Shown here piece after piece: positions 1-8,212 of a DNA stretch of 21,947 bases. The notes beneath the pieces were generated by a model. That model saw nothing but the letters and a program-made list of their open reading frames with translations, made no database searches and was not told the DNA's origin. Made by a program: the position numbers and the translations under genes. How positions within the stretch are numbered: the first letter of the stretch is position 1; every line of letters starts with the position of its first letter. Source of the DNA: CAYQVW01 sp964421245 (lineage in GTDB: Bacteria; Margulisbacteria; WOR-1; XYC2-FULL-46-14); NCBI GenBank assembly GCA_964421245.1, contig CAYQVW010000020.1:1-21947 (forward strand), in the 5' to 3' direction.

Positions 1-76
1 AGGTTAAGAAGCATCAATCATCGAGGCCCCTCCACCATGTCCCCATCCTGCCCAATTTTTGCCAAAAAATGATGGG
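1..76. other. Upstream flank, no assignable gene
   Basis: Two plus-strand frames are open from the window edge: frame 1 to a TGA at 70-72 and frame 3 to a TGA at 78-80. Either could be the tail of an upstream gene, but neither 24-26 codon stretch carries a recognisable motif. I see no RNA gene here. An imperfect dyad (ATGGG at 72-76, CCCAT at 86-90) surrounds the -35 box of the nrdR promoter. Confidence 0.3.
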
Positions 77-106
77 TTGACAGACCCCATTAGTAGGAGT
101 TACTAT
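77..106 (+). promoter_or_regulatory. Sigma70-type promoter of the nrdR-nrdD operon
   Basis: A perfect -35 hexamer TTGACA (77-82) is followed after 18 bases by TACTAT (101-106), which is a good -10 box. Transcription would start near 113, giving a leader of about 50 bases before the nrdR ATG at 166. The dyad ATGGG/CCCAT brackets the -35 box. A half-site resembling the NrdR box (ACTATAT, 102-108) overlaps the -10 box, but the other half is not convincing, so autoregulation by NrdR is plausible and unproven. Confidence 0.6.
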
Positions 107-165
107 ATCCGAACCACTAGATGTTGGGTCTTTTCCCTCTGTTTAGTAAAAGGAGAAAAAACACT

Positions 166-612
166 ATGAAGTGTCCCGTTTGCCAAAAAGACGATGATAA
201 AGTTCTTGAGTCAAGAACGGTAGAAGACGGAGAAATGATTCGAAGACGACGTGAATGTAACTCCTGCGATAATCGTTTTACATCATATGAAAGAGTTGAA
301 AAGCGTCCGCTAATGGTAATTAAAAAAGATGAAAGAAGGGAAGAATTTTCTCGCCAAAAAGTTCTAACCGGGATATTAAAGGCCTGCGAAAAAAGACCGG
401 TCTCTATGCAGGCAGTTGAAGAGATGGTTGATAAGGTAGAAAAAACTGCCCACTCACAAGGAAAAGAAATATCAAGCAAAAAAATTGGCGAAACAATAAT
501 GGAGGCATTACAGGCAATCGATGAAGTTGCATATATCAGATTTGCATCTGTTTATAAACAATTCAAAGATGCCAAATCATTTATGAAAGTCGTTAAGGAG
601 GTAGTAACATGA
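166..612 (+). CDS. nrdR: Transcriptional repressor NrdR
   Basis: NrdR is a nucleotide-sensing repressor of ribonucleotide reductase genes: its ATP-cone binds ATP/dATP and its zinc ribbon binds DNA. The 148-residue product has the family's usual length. It shows a zinc ribbon with Cys3, Cys6, Cys31 and Cys34, the Arg-rich RRRRE stretch just before the second Cys pair, the FTSYERVE motif, and an ATP-cone over about residues 46-136. I chose ATG 166 rather than the upstream ATG 121 because the family begins MKCP and AGGAG (151-155) lies ten bases ahead of it. Its stop overlaps the next start as ATGA (609-612), so it is translationally coupled to the first nrdD. Lying first in the operon, it probably controls its own transcription and that of both reductases. 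Confidence 0.95.
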   Translation: MKCPVCQKDDDKVLESRTVEDGEMIRRRRECNSCDNRFTSYERVEKRPLMVIKKDERREEFSRQKVLTGILKACEKRPVSMQAVEEMVDKVEKTAHSQGKEISSKKIGETIMEALQAIDEVAYIRFASVYKQFKDAKSFMKVVKEVVT

Positions 613-2711
613 ATCCAGCCGATACGTTATTAAAAAGACAGGAAGACTCAACAGATTTAGCCCTATTTGTCCGCACCTCATCCGAAAACATTGTCGGATG
701 GGATCGAGAAAAAATTGTTAGCGCCCTAATCAAGGAGACTGGCCTAACCCGAGATATCGCAGATATTATCGGACATGAAGTTGAGCGACAAATTAATTCT
801 CTTAGAATAAATGGGATTACAGCTCCCTTAATTCGAGAATTAGTAGACGTAAAACTTCTAGAGTACGGATTAGAGGATGCCAGACGCAAACATACCCGTC
901 TTGGAACTCCACTATATGATGTAAAAGAAATCATCTTAAATCAAAATAAAGAAAACGCCAATGTTCCACATGGGCCAGAAGCAACCAATTTAACTTTGGC
1001 CGAAAATATTAAAAAAGAATTTGCATTGCTACATGTCTTTACTCCAGATATTGCCGACGCACATATGCGCGGAGATATTCACCTACATGATCTAGGTTTT
1101 ATCGATAGGCCATATTGTTCTGGTCAATCAGTAGAGTATGTTAAAAAGTTTGGACTAGATTTACCTAATGCATTATCAATTGCAAAGCCAGCAAAGCATG
1201 CTGATGTGCTTTTAGCACAGATGGTAAAATTCTCAGCAGCCCTGCAGGGAGTATTTGCCGGAGCAATCGGATGGGATGCAGTAAATCTTTTCTTTGCCCC
1301 ATTTTTGGTCGGCATGTCAGACAAAGATGTTAAGCAAGTCGCCCAGATGATGATTTATGAATATTCTCAGCAGGCAGTTGCCCGCGGAGGACAGGCAATT
1401 TTCTCTGATATAAATCTTTATTGGGAAATTCCAAAACACTTTGAAAATGTTCAAGCCATCGGTCCGGGTGGAAAATATACTGGAAAAACATATTCCGAAT
1501 ATGCTAAAGAAGCCCAACAATTTGTCTGGGCCCTATTTGATGTATATAAAGAAGGAGATGGATCAGGACGACCTTTCTTCTTCCCAAAACCGCTAGTTCA
1601 TATGACCGAAAAGTTCTTCAAAACCGATGGACACGAAAAATTCTTACACCATATTTCAGAAACTGCATCGGTAATGGGAAACACCTATTTCGTATTCGAT
1701 CGTGGTGAGACTGCCAAGATTTCTGAATGCTGCAGACTCTCTTTTAAATTAGATCAGTCCGATCTAGATGATGCAAGAGAACCGTGGAGAATGCGCTATT
1801 CCGCATTGCAAAATGTTACCGTAAATCTTCCACGTCTTGCCTTCCGTGCCAAAAAAGATGTTAATCTGTTTTTGGATCTTTTGAGTGGAGCACTTGAGAT
1901 GGTAGCCAAAGCACATCTTCAAAAGAAAAAATTTATTGAAGAGATCCTAGCACAGGGATCAAATGGTCCGCTCTCTATGCTAGCAATGAAGAGGGATGGA
2001 AATCCTTATCTTAGAATGTGGAGAGTAAGCTATTTAGTTGGAATATTAGGACTAAACGAAGTTGTACAAGCCTTACTTGGAAAAGAACTACACCAAGACA
2101 AGTTTGCCTTGAAGCTTGGACTAAAAGTTATTTCTCATATGAAGTTAAAATGCGATCAGCTCTCTAAAAAACATGGCGTACACTTTGTATTAGAACAAAC
2201 ACCAGCAGAGTCTACTGCCTATCGTTTTGCAAAACTGGATTTACAACATCATAAGAAAGAAGCAGAAAAAGTAGTAAAAGGAAATTCGGAGTCAAACGAA
2301 ATCTACTACACTAACTCAACCTACTTCAATGTTTCAGAAAAGATGAATCCAATTGATAAGGTAAAACAAGAAGGATTGTTCCACCCACTAATTGATGCTG
2401 GAGCCCTAACTCACATCTGGATGGGAGAGTCTCGTCCAAACGCAGAATCGATTGCAAACTTCGTTGTTAAAACAATGCGACAAACAGAAAATGCCCAGGT
2501 TGCATTCTCCCCAGAATTTACTTCATGTAATGATTGCAGCAAGCTGGAACGCGGTCTCGTTTCTACCTGCCCAAGCTGTTCGTCAGAAAACATTGAGGGA
2601 ATAACTAGGATTACCGGCTACTTCTCAAAAATCAATGGATGGAACAAAGGAAAACGCGGAGAGCTAAGTGATCGTTTTCGTTCAACTGGAGGTCTAACCA
2701 GTGCTAACTGA
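609..2711 (+). CDS. nrdD: Anaerobic (class III) ribonucleoside-triphosphate reductase, copy 1
   Basis: This oxygen-sensitive glycyl-radical enzyme reduces NTPs to dNTPs in the cytoplasm. The 700 residues comprise an N-terminal ATP-cone (about 14-105, allosteric site), the ten-stranded barrel with Cys170 (RPYCSGQ) and the CCR motif at Cys374-Cys375, a C-terminal zinc site (Cys640, Cys643, Cys654, Cys657), and the glycyl-radical loop RITGY with Gly670. All key residues are present, so it is predicted active once an activase (NrdG) makes the radical; no nrdG is in the window. AAGGAGG (595-601) precedes the ATG. It overlaps nrdR by 4 bp and the second copy by 11 bp. The redoxin downstream suggests a thioredoxin/NrdH-dependent rather than formate-dependent subtype, which is inference. 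Confidence 0.95.
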   Translation: MNPADTLLKRQEDSTDLALFVRTSSENIVGWDREKIVSALIKETGLTRDIADIIGHEVERQINSLRINGITAPLIRELVDVKLLEYGLEDARRKHTRLGTPLYDVKEIILNQNKENANVPHGPEATNLTLAENIKKEFALLHVFTPDIADAHMRGDIHLHDLGFIDRPYCSGQSVEYVKKFGLDLPNALSIAKPAKHADVLLAQMVKFSAALQGVFAGAIGWDAVNLFFAPFLVGMSDKDVKQVAQMMIYEYSQQAVARGGQAIFSDINLYWEIPKHFENVQAIGPGGKYTGKTYSEYAKEAQQFVWALFDVYKEGDGSGRPFFFPKPLVHMTEKFFKTDGHEKFLHHISETASVMGNTYFVFDRGETAKISECCRLSFKLDQSDLDDAREPWRMRYSALQNVTVNLPRLAFRAKKDVNLFLDLLSGALEMVAKAHLQKKKFIEEILAQGSNGPLSMLAMKRDGNPYLRMWRVSYLVGILGLNEVVQALLGKELHQDKFALKLGLKVISHMKLKCDQLSKKHGVHFVLEQTPAESTAYRFAKLDLQHHKKEAEKVVKGNSESNEIYYTNSTYFNVSEKMNPIDKVKQEGLFHPLIDAGALTHIWMGESRPNAESIANFVVKTMRQTENAQVAFSPEFTSCNDCSKLERGLVSTCPSCSSENIEGITRITGYFSKINGWNKGKRGELSDRFRSTGGLTSAN

Positions 2712-4785
2712 AACAGAACTAAAACCAATACACGAAGAATCAACCGATCTGTCGGTCTTTGTTAGAACCTCAAAAGATAATATTGTTCAATGGAATAAAA
2801 ATAAGATTATTAACGCCCTGGTTAAAGAGACTGGAATTAAGAAAGAGATTGCCAATATTATTGCGATTGAAGTAGAAAAACAAATCCAATCTCTAGATGT
2901 TAATAACATCACCGCACCACTAATCCGAGAGCTGGTAGATGTAAAGCTACTAGAATACGGTCTAGAAGATGCGCGCAGAAAACATACTCGCCTTGGAACT
3001 CCGGTTTACGATGTAAAAAAGATGATGTACCGCAAAAACAAGGAAAATGCTAACACCCCACACACGCCAGAAGCAACCAACCTAACTTTATCTGAAAACA
3101 TTAAAAAAGAATTTGCTTTGTTAAATGTTTTCTCTCCAGACGTTGCTGATGCACACATGGGTGGATTAATTCACCTGCACGATCTGGGATTTATAGATCG
3201 TCCTTACTGTTCTGGTCAGTCAGTTGAATACATAAAGAAATTTGGATTAGACCTGCCCGACGCACCCTGTTCCGCTAAACCGGCCGAAGATGCAGAAGAG
3301 TTAATTGACCAGTTAGTAAAGTTTTCCTTGGCTCTACACGGCCACTTTGCAGGAGCAATTGGATGGGATGCGGTTAATATGTTCATGGCTCCCTATGTAG
3401 AAGGATTGGGGAGAGGACACATTAAAAAACTAGCTCGCAAATTAATTACCGAATTCGCTTTTATTGCCGTATCACGCGGTGGACAGGGGCTGTTTTCTGA
3501 TTTAAATATTTATTACGAAATACCAAAACACTTTGAAAACACCCCGGCCATCGGAAGGTGCGGAAGAGCAACTGGAAAAAACTATTCAGAGTACAAACGC
3601 GAAGCACAAGAATTTGCCAAAGCCATGTTTGAGGTCTATCTTGAAGGAGATGCGGCCGGAAGACCATTCTTCTTCCCAAAACCGCTAGTTCATATGACCG
3701 AAAAATTCTTCTTGGAAGAGGGGCACAAAGAATTCCTAAAACTAATTTCTGAAGTTGCATCGGTTATGGGGAATACCTATTTTGTTTTTGATCGTGGAGA
3801 AACCGCAAAAATATCTGAGTGCTGCAGACTATCCTTTAAGCTTGAGGCCTCAGATTTGGAAGATGCCAAGCAACCCTGGAAAATGCGCTACTCTGCAATT
3901 CAAAACGTAACTATCAATCTGCCAAGGGTTGCCTATCTGGCCGAAGGAAATACTGATTTACTTTTTGAAAAACTGACCGAGGCAATGGAGACAATAGTTA
4001 AGGCACACCTACAAAAGAGGGATTTTATTGTCCAATTATTAGAAGAAGGGAAAGAAGGACCGCTAGCTCTTCTTGCAAACAAACGTGATGGAGAATCATA
4101 CCTTCGTTTGCGCCGTTGTACTCAGCTTATCGGAATCCTCGGCCTAAACGAGATGGTTCAATATCATACCGGTAAAGAGTTGCACCAAGACAAGGTAGCA
4201 CTTAAGCTCGGGTTAAAAATTACTTCGTTTATGAAGTTAAAGTGTGAGGAGTTTACTAAAAAACATGGGCTGCATTTTGTATTAGAACAAACACCAGCAG
4301 AGTCTACCGCTTATCGTTTTGCAAAACTCGACCGAGAACACTATCCTAAACAGGCCAATAAAGTCTTAAAGGGAAATTTTGATTCTAATGAAATTTATTA
4401 TACCAATTCAACCTATTTCAATGTCTCTCATAACGTTAATTCAATTGACCGGGTTCAACTTGAAGGATTGTTTCATCCACTAATAGAAGCGGGAGCCTTA
4501 ACCCATATCTGGCTTGGAGAATCGCGCCCTAACCCTGAGTCTCTGGCAAACTTTGTCGTTAAGACCTTTCGTGAAACCCAAAATAGCCAAATCGCCTTTT
4601 CTCCCGAGTTTACTTCTTGCGCCGATTGTGGCAAGACCGCTCGCGGATTGCACAATAAGTGTTCAAGTTGTAGTTCGGAAAACATAGAAGGGATAACCCG
4701 AATTACTGGTTATTTTTCAAGAGTAGCGGGATGGAATAAGGGAAAAATTGGTGAGTTGAAAGATCGAAATAAAACGGAGGTATAG
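2701..4785 (+). CDS. nrdD: Anaerobic (class III) ribonucleoside-triphosphate reductase, copy 2
   Basis: This is a full-length tandem paralogue of the preceding gene: 694 residues, roughly two-thirds identical by eye. It appears free of net indels, because every landmark keeps the same number: Cys170, Cys374-375, zinc Cys640/643/654/657 and radical Gly670 in RITGY. The ATP-cone and zinc site are both kept, so neither copy looks degenerate. It starts at GTG 2701 inside the end of copy 1 with GGAGG (2688-2692) eight bases upstream, so translation is probably coupled. The copies differ most around residues 185-200 and 234-260 and at the C-terminus. Whether they form a heterodimer, differ in specificity, or add dosage cannot be told from sequence. 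Confidence 0.94.
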   Translation: MLTETELKPIHEESTDLSVFVRTSKDNIVQWNKNKIINALVKETGIKKEIANIIAIEVEKQIQSLDVNNITAPLIRELVDVKLLEYGLEDARRKHTRLGTPVYDVKKMMYRKNKENANTPHTPEATNLTLSENIKKEFALLNVFSPDVADAHMGGLIHLHDLGFIDRPYCSGQSVEYIKKFGLDLPDAPCSAKPAEDAEELIDQLVKFSLALHGHFAGAIGWDAVNMFMAPYVEGLGRGHIKKLARKLITEFAFIAVSRGGQGLFSDLNIYYEIPKHFENTPAIGRCGRATGKNYSEYKREAQEFAKAMFEVYLEGDAAGRPFFFPKPLVHMTEKFFLEEGHKEFLKLISEVASVMGNTYFVFDRGETAKISECCRLSFKLEASDLEDAKQPWKMRYSAIQNVTINLPRVAYLAEGNTDLLFEKLTEAMETIVKAHLQKRDFIVQLLEEGKEGPLALLANKRDGESYLRLRRCTQLIGILGLNEMVQYHTGKELHQDKVALKLGLKITSFMKLKCEEFTKKHGLHFVLEQTPAESTAYRFAKLDREHYPKQANKVLKGNFDSNEIYYTNSTYFNVSHNVNSIDRVQLEGLFHPLIEAGALTHIWLGESRPNPESLANFVVKTFRETQNSQIAFSPEFTSCADCGKTARGLHNKCSSCSSENIEGITRITGYFSRVAGWNKGKIGELKDRNKTEV

Positions 4786-4789
4786 AAAA

Positions 4790-5110
4790 ATGGAACAAGA
4801 AAAAATTGTAGGGCAGGTCGCGACCTGTCCGTACGGAGAGATCCAAGTAAAGGTTTTCGGTAAACCGGGATGCGAATTCTGCAAGACTACTGTAAAGAAA
4901 TTTGAAACCTTCTTCAAAAGGTGGGAGTCTGATGCCCCATTAGCATTCTTTGACATGGAAACAGTCGATGGTCTGGCTGAAGGAGCTTTTTATTCTGTTA
5001 CCAAAATACCTTCAACCGTCATTGAAAAGGGAGAAGAGGTTTTAGCTCGCTGGGACGGCAAGGTTCCACTGTCATCAGAATTTAAATCGCTATTCGAGGG
5101 GGCGAATTAA
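4790..5110 (+). CDS. Glutaredoxin/NrdH-like CxxC redoxin
   Basis: This 106-residue thioredoxin-fold protein is likely the dithiol reductant of the NrdD enzymes encoded just upstream. The fold starts at about residue 18 (IQVKVFGKPGCEFC), with the redox pair Cys28-Cys31 and the cis-proline loop IPSTV near residue 75. GGAGG (4776-4780) lies nine bases before the ATG and only 4 bp separate it from nrdD copy 2, so it is the last gene of the operon. The first 17 residues are an extra extension, mostly encoded by a palindromic repeat (4811-4830), which also adds Cys13. NrdH-type redoxins are known partners of some class III reductases; the pairing here is inferred from position. Its last 21 bp overlap the convergent glycosidase gene. 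Confidence 0.88.
   Translation: MEQEKIVGQVATCPYGEIQVKVFGKPGCEFCKTTVKKFETFFKRWESDAPLAFFDMETVDGLAEGAFYSVTKIPSTVIEKGEEVLARWDGKVPLSSEFKSLFEGAN
4811..4830. repeat. Near-perfect palindrome inside the redoxin gene
   Basis: Twenty bases are centred on CGCG (CAGGTCGCGACCTG core), with nine of ten pairs matching and one G/T mismatch. With one bulged base the dyad extends outward to GTA (4808-4810) and TAC (4832-4834). It is read in frame as VGQVATCP in the N-terminal extension of the redoxin. It resembles the small dispersed palindromic elements of other bacteria, but no second copy is in this window. Confidence 0.65.
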
Positions 5111-6577
5111 TAGGGCATTGGATACCCGTTTCTGATTACCATCAACCGGACGGTTTTTTACCTTTCCGTTTATAACCATAGCGGACGATCCTCCACCATC
5201 CAGGTTAACTGCATCCAGGACACCAAGGGATTTCATTAATTTTGCAAGTTCCTCTAAGGTCATTCCCCTGCTTTGAGGTTCTTTGCTTTTTCTCCACGGA
5301 CTATTACGCCTTGGCTTGCCATCAACTGCTATAAACATAATCTTGCCGCTTTTGGTTACACCAACAGCTGACCGAGCCGCCCGACCATTTGCTATATCTT
5401 TTTTAAATTTCTCAGTGTGCTTTGTAACATAGACCCTCCCCTTCTTTAGCAGTCTAGGACCACCCCCCATGACATGTAAGACATCATTCTTAATTCTTTT
5501 TGAATAAGGGATCAACTGAAGGTGTGTTTTAGCTTTGTGATTTATCTTTACCTTTTCAAAGACATGTTCGATAAACATTGGAGAAAAGGAGATTACAAAC
5601 CCATCCGCTGGTATTTTTGAGTTGCCAATTTGTCCAGAGACTACTCGTCCATTTTTGATTGTCAGCTCGTAGCCATAGCGGTTTGTTCCAGTAAGCTCTC
5701 CATAGTGACTGGTAAAAACAATAACATCATTGCTCTCACGTGGTTCATTGACCCCAGTTATTTCATAACGCTCCCCATCAATTTCAACATAGCCATCAAG
5801 AATAACCTGATCAATCATTGCATTCTGATTCTTATCAATTATTAAAGAGGTGCGATTATAAATTGGATAAGAAATTAGCTCCTGATTAATAACCAAAACT
5901 CCTAGGGGCCTACCAGTTGAAGAAAAATATGTCCCGTTAATTCCGGCAACAGCATTATACCTGTCTGTGATTGATGAAACCTTGTCACGATAAAAGTGGA
6001 CGCGAGAAAGTTTTTGCCAAGGGGTAAAAACATTCATTAAGGAATCAATAAAACCGGGTGAGCGCATTGCCAAGGCTGGGAAGACATCAACCTTCTTTGG
6101 ATCAGCCAAGAGAACGTGTGCCCCAACAATTCCAGATTTGTCCCCCTGCATAACATAAAAATAATCCAGCCCCCCTACCACTTCTTCCCTAAACTCTTGT
6201 TTAGAAAATTGTCGTCCAAAATCAATTACTAATCTGGTCGGATCTCCCAATGGTGTTACTTTATACTCGACCTGATATTCCAGAGGGATATAGATCAAAA
6301 TATCGCGCCCCTCTTCTTTTACTTCCAAAGACTTAACAATCCAATCTTTGATATTGTAAATTCTATGATCGTCTTCATATTCGGTTTCGCAATTAATTAG
6401 GCGTATTTCGACACCCCGGTCTTTCTTTTGTGTTTTATAATAAGCGTTTCCCTCTAAATCAAGAACAACCCTAATTTTATCTTCATACGGCTTATAGCGG
6501 ATTTTTTTTAAGGTTGCAGCTTGCGCTTGAAAGGAAAAGGCTAGAAAAAACAAAATCCCAAAAACAAATCCCCTCAC
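5090..6577 (-). CDS. Secreted phosphodiester glycosidase (NAGPA domain) with AMIN-like N-terminus
   Basis: This is a 495-residue exported protein predicted to cleave sugar phosphodiesters in the cell envelope. From GTG 6577 it has an ideal signal peptide (RGFVFGILFFLAFSFQAQA, cleavage after AQA), then an AMIN-like beta domain (about 20-115, a type that targets proteins to peptidoglycan), and a C-terminal NAGPA-type domain (about 200-495). That domain is marked by AVAGINGTYF, AVGVTKSGKIMFIAVDG, the hallmark NLDGGGSSAM and a final VSNALLI. GGAGG lies six bases before the GTG; an ATG six codons upstream (6595) is a possible alternative. Both starts lie inside a palindromic repeat. It follows the symporter on the same strand. 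The substrate is unknown. Confidence 0.88.
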   Translation of the reverse strand: MRGFVFGILFFLAFSFQAQAATLKKIRYKPYEDKIRVVLDLEGNAYYKTQKKDRGVEIRLINCETEYEDDHRIYNIKDWIVKSLEVKEEGRDILIYIPLEYQVEYKVTPLGDPTRLVIDFGRQFSKQEFREEVVGGLDYFYVMQGDKSGIVGAHVLLADPKKVDVFPALAMRSPGFIDSLMNVFTPWQKLSRVHFYRDKVSSITDRYNAVAGINGTYFSSTGRPLGVLVINQELISYPIYNRTSLIIDKNQNAMIDQVILDGYVEIDGERYEITGVNEPRESNDVIVFTSHYGELTGTNRYGYELTIKNGRVVSGQIGNSKIPADGFVISFSPMFIEHVFEKVKINHKAKTHLQLIPYSKRIKNDVLHVMGGGPRLLKKGRVYVTKHTEKFKKDIANGRAARSAVGVTKSGKIMFIAVDGKPRRNSPWRKSKEPQSRGMTLEELAKLMKSLGVLDAVNLDGGGSSAMVINGKVKNRPVDGNQKRVSNALLIRPLE

Positions 6578-6646
6578 CCTGTCCCTCCGGGACATCCCTC
6601 TCCATAAAATGGAGAGGGGGGACCATCCGAAGGATGGTGGGTGAGG
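6572..6646. repeat. 75-bp branched (cloverleaf-like) palindromic element
   Basis: An outer inverted repeat CCTCACCC (6572-6579)/GGGTGAGG (6639-6646) encloses three perfect hairpins: GTCCC/GGGAC (6581-6593), CCCTCTCCAT/ATGGAGAGGG (6596-6618, AAA loop) and CCATCC/GGATGG (6623-6637, GAA loop). The element fills the whole gap between the symporter stop (6648-6650) and the glycosidase start, and supplies the latter's start codon and ribosome binding site. Its architecture is that of a REP/MITE-like non-autonomous element. Confidence 0.85.
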
Positions 6647-6647
6647 A

Positions 6648-8162
6648 TTAAACCAAAACTTTGTCTTCTTCTGCAAAGTGATCATATTCTAATTTTTCCT
6701 TCTCCCATTTTGGAAGTGTAAAGATTAGAGCCAAAAGCATGGTGCCAATTACCCACAAAACACCAAGCAACAATAAGGCAGAAATATCGTATCCACCATA
6801 AGGCTTTCTAAGTTCTGAAAACAGCTGGGTTCCAAGAATTATAACTAAAATTATCGGGGTAACATATTTAATAAACAGATCCCAAACCTTACTCAAAGAC
6901 CGCGAAGATACCGCATTGATATGATTTCTTAAAACCCTAGCCTTTAAAACCCATCCAACAATTAGACATTCTAGTATTCCGGCAAGAACCAAGCCATATT
7001 GGTTTAAATAGTGATCAACAATATCAAGCCAATAAAGTCCGGATCCGGTTGCAAAAACTAGGCTGCCAAAAAAACCGACAACACACAAAGTAGTCACAAC
7101 TATTTTTCGGTTAAGGTTAAACTTGTCGGTAATTGCCGCGGTGAATGATTCTATAAGAGAAATTCCGGAAGAAATACCCGCAATAACCAAAACACCAAAA
7201 AACAACATGCCAAAAACATTTTGAAAGGCAGGCAACATTGAAATCCCTTTTGGAAAAACAACAAAAGCCAGGGTCGGACCAGATTTAATAACTTCGGCAA
7301 TTGGCTGTCCGGCCTTTGTTGCCATATATCCAACAATTGAAAAAACCGCGAAACCAGAAACAAAAGAATAAAGACAGTTTACAATACTGGTTATATAGGC
7401 ATTTGAGATAATATTGGTTCTTTTTGGCAAATAACTGGAGTAAGCAATCATTACCCCAAAACTAAGCGTTAGGGTAAAAAATATCTGACCAAAAGCCGCC
7501 ATCCAAACGTCAATATTTAAAAGTTTGGAAAAATCGGGAGTAAGATACCATCTTATGCCTTCCCTTGCTCCGGGAAGAGTAAGCCCCCATCCGACTAAAA
7601 ACAAAGTTAATACAAAAAGCATCGGCATAAAAATTAAACAAGCCTTTTCAATCCCGTGGTTTACCTCTCTGTAACAGATAAACCAAGTTATCGCCCAAAC
7701 GGCAAGAACAGAAAGCACAATATGTGGAACCAATCCCTGTATATTAAAGGCTCCGCTTGAAAGATTTAAAAAATTCTTTAAAAAGAAGGTTTGAGTATCA
7801 GCACCCCAAGAAAGGTTAATACTATAAAAGAAGAAATTTATACACCAGCCGATAACAACCGAATAATAAAGCATGATCCCAAAAGTCGCAAAGGTCGGCA
7901 TCCACCAGCCAAGCCACTCGTATTTTCTGCCAATTTTGGCAAAAGCTAGAGACGAGGCTCCATGCTTTTTATGACCCAAGCCGTATTCAAGAATTAAAAG
8001 CGGTATTCCTGCCACAAGAAGGGCAACAGCATAGGGAATAAGAAATGCTCCCCCACCATTTTCGTAGGTAATATAAGAAAAACGCCAAATATTTCCAAGA
8101 CCAATAGCAGAACCAATTGCTGCAAACAAGAAACCAAGCTGTGAACCCCAAGACACTCGCAT
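6648..8162 (-). CDS. Sodium-dependent transporter, NSS/SNF family
   Basis: This is an inner-membrane Na+-coupled symporter, usually for amino acids. Its 504 residues, the N-terminal signature WGSQLGFLFAAIGSAIGLGNIWRF and the NGGGAFLIPY motif are diagnostic of the family, in which these segments line the Na+ and substrate sites. Eleven to twelve hydrophobic helices follow, as in characterised bacterial members. GGAGG (minus strand, 8171-8175) lies eight bases before the ATG. Its promoter overlaps that of the divergent pseudopilin gene. It is followed on the same strand by the glycosidase, separated only by the palindromic element, and may share a transcript with it. The substrate cannot be told from sequence. 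Confidence 0.93.
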   Translation of the reverse strand: MRVSWGSQLGFLFAAIGSAIGLGNIWRFSYITYENGGGAFLIPYAVALLVAGIPLLILEYGLGHKKHGASSLAFAKIGRKYEWLGWWMPTFATFGIMLYYSVVIGWCINFFFYSINLSWGADTQTFFLKNFLNLSSGAFNIQGLVPHIVLSVLAVWAITWFICYREVNHGIEKACLIFMPMLFVLTLFLVGWGLTLPGAREGIRWYLTPDFSKLLNIDVWMAAFGQIFFTLTLSFGVMIAYSSYLPKRTNIISNAYITSIVNCLYSFVSGFAVFSIVGYMATKAGQPIAEVIKSGPTLAFVVFPKGISMLPAFQNVFGMLFFGVLVIAGISSGISLIESFTAAITDKFNLNRKIVVTTLCVVGFFGSLVFATGSGLYWLDIVDHYLNQYGLVLAGILECLIVGWVLKARVLRNHINAVSSRSLSKVWDLFIKYVTPIILVIILGTQLFSELRKPYGGYDISALLLLGVLWVIGTMLLALIFTLPKWEKEKLEYDHFAEEDKVLV

Positions 8163-8177
8163 AAATTTCCCTCCCTA

Positions 8178-8206
8178 TTGCCTTTTTCCCATGACTATTA
8201 TATATT
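8178..8206. promoter_or_regulatory. Overlapping divergent promoters, symporter (-) and pseudopilin (+)
   Basis: On the plus strand, TTGCCT (8178-8183), 17 bases and TATATT (8201-8206) place the transcription start at about 8213, the A of the pseudopilin ATG. On the minus strand, a perfect TATAAT (8202-8197) would start transcription near 8190, leaving a leader of about 28 bases with a good ribosome site for the symporter. The two -10 boxes share two bases, so the promoters should exclude each other. Confidence 0.55.
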
Positions 8207-8212
8207 AAATAT

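Noticed and set aside
100..130. NrdR box upstream of nrdR
   Set aside because: ACTATAT at 102-108 fits one half of the consensus, but the other half and the usual second tandem box are not recognisable, so I give it no feature of its own.
121..165. Longer nrdR starting at ATG 121
   Set aside because: It would add 15 residues foreign to the family and lacks a ribosome site; AGGAG ten bases before ATG 166 and the MKCP opening decide the start.
3461..3760. Antisense open frames inside the nrdD genes
   Set aside because: They are by-products of the strong codon bias of nrdD; no ribosome sites or motifs support them.
6578..6685. Longer glycosidase starting in the symporter 3' end (ATG 6685)
   Set aside because: The extra residues are translated palindromic repeat and symporter sequence; they would bury the signal peptide 50 residues in.
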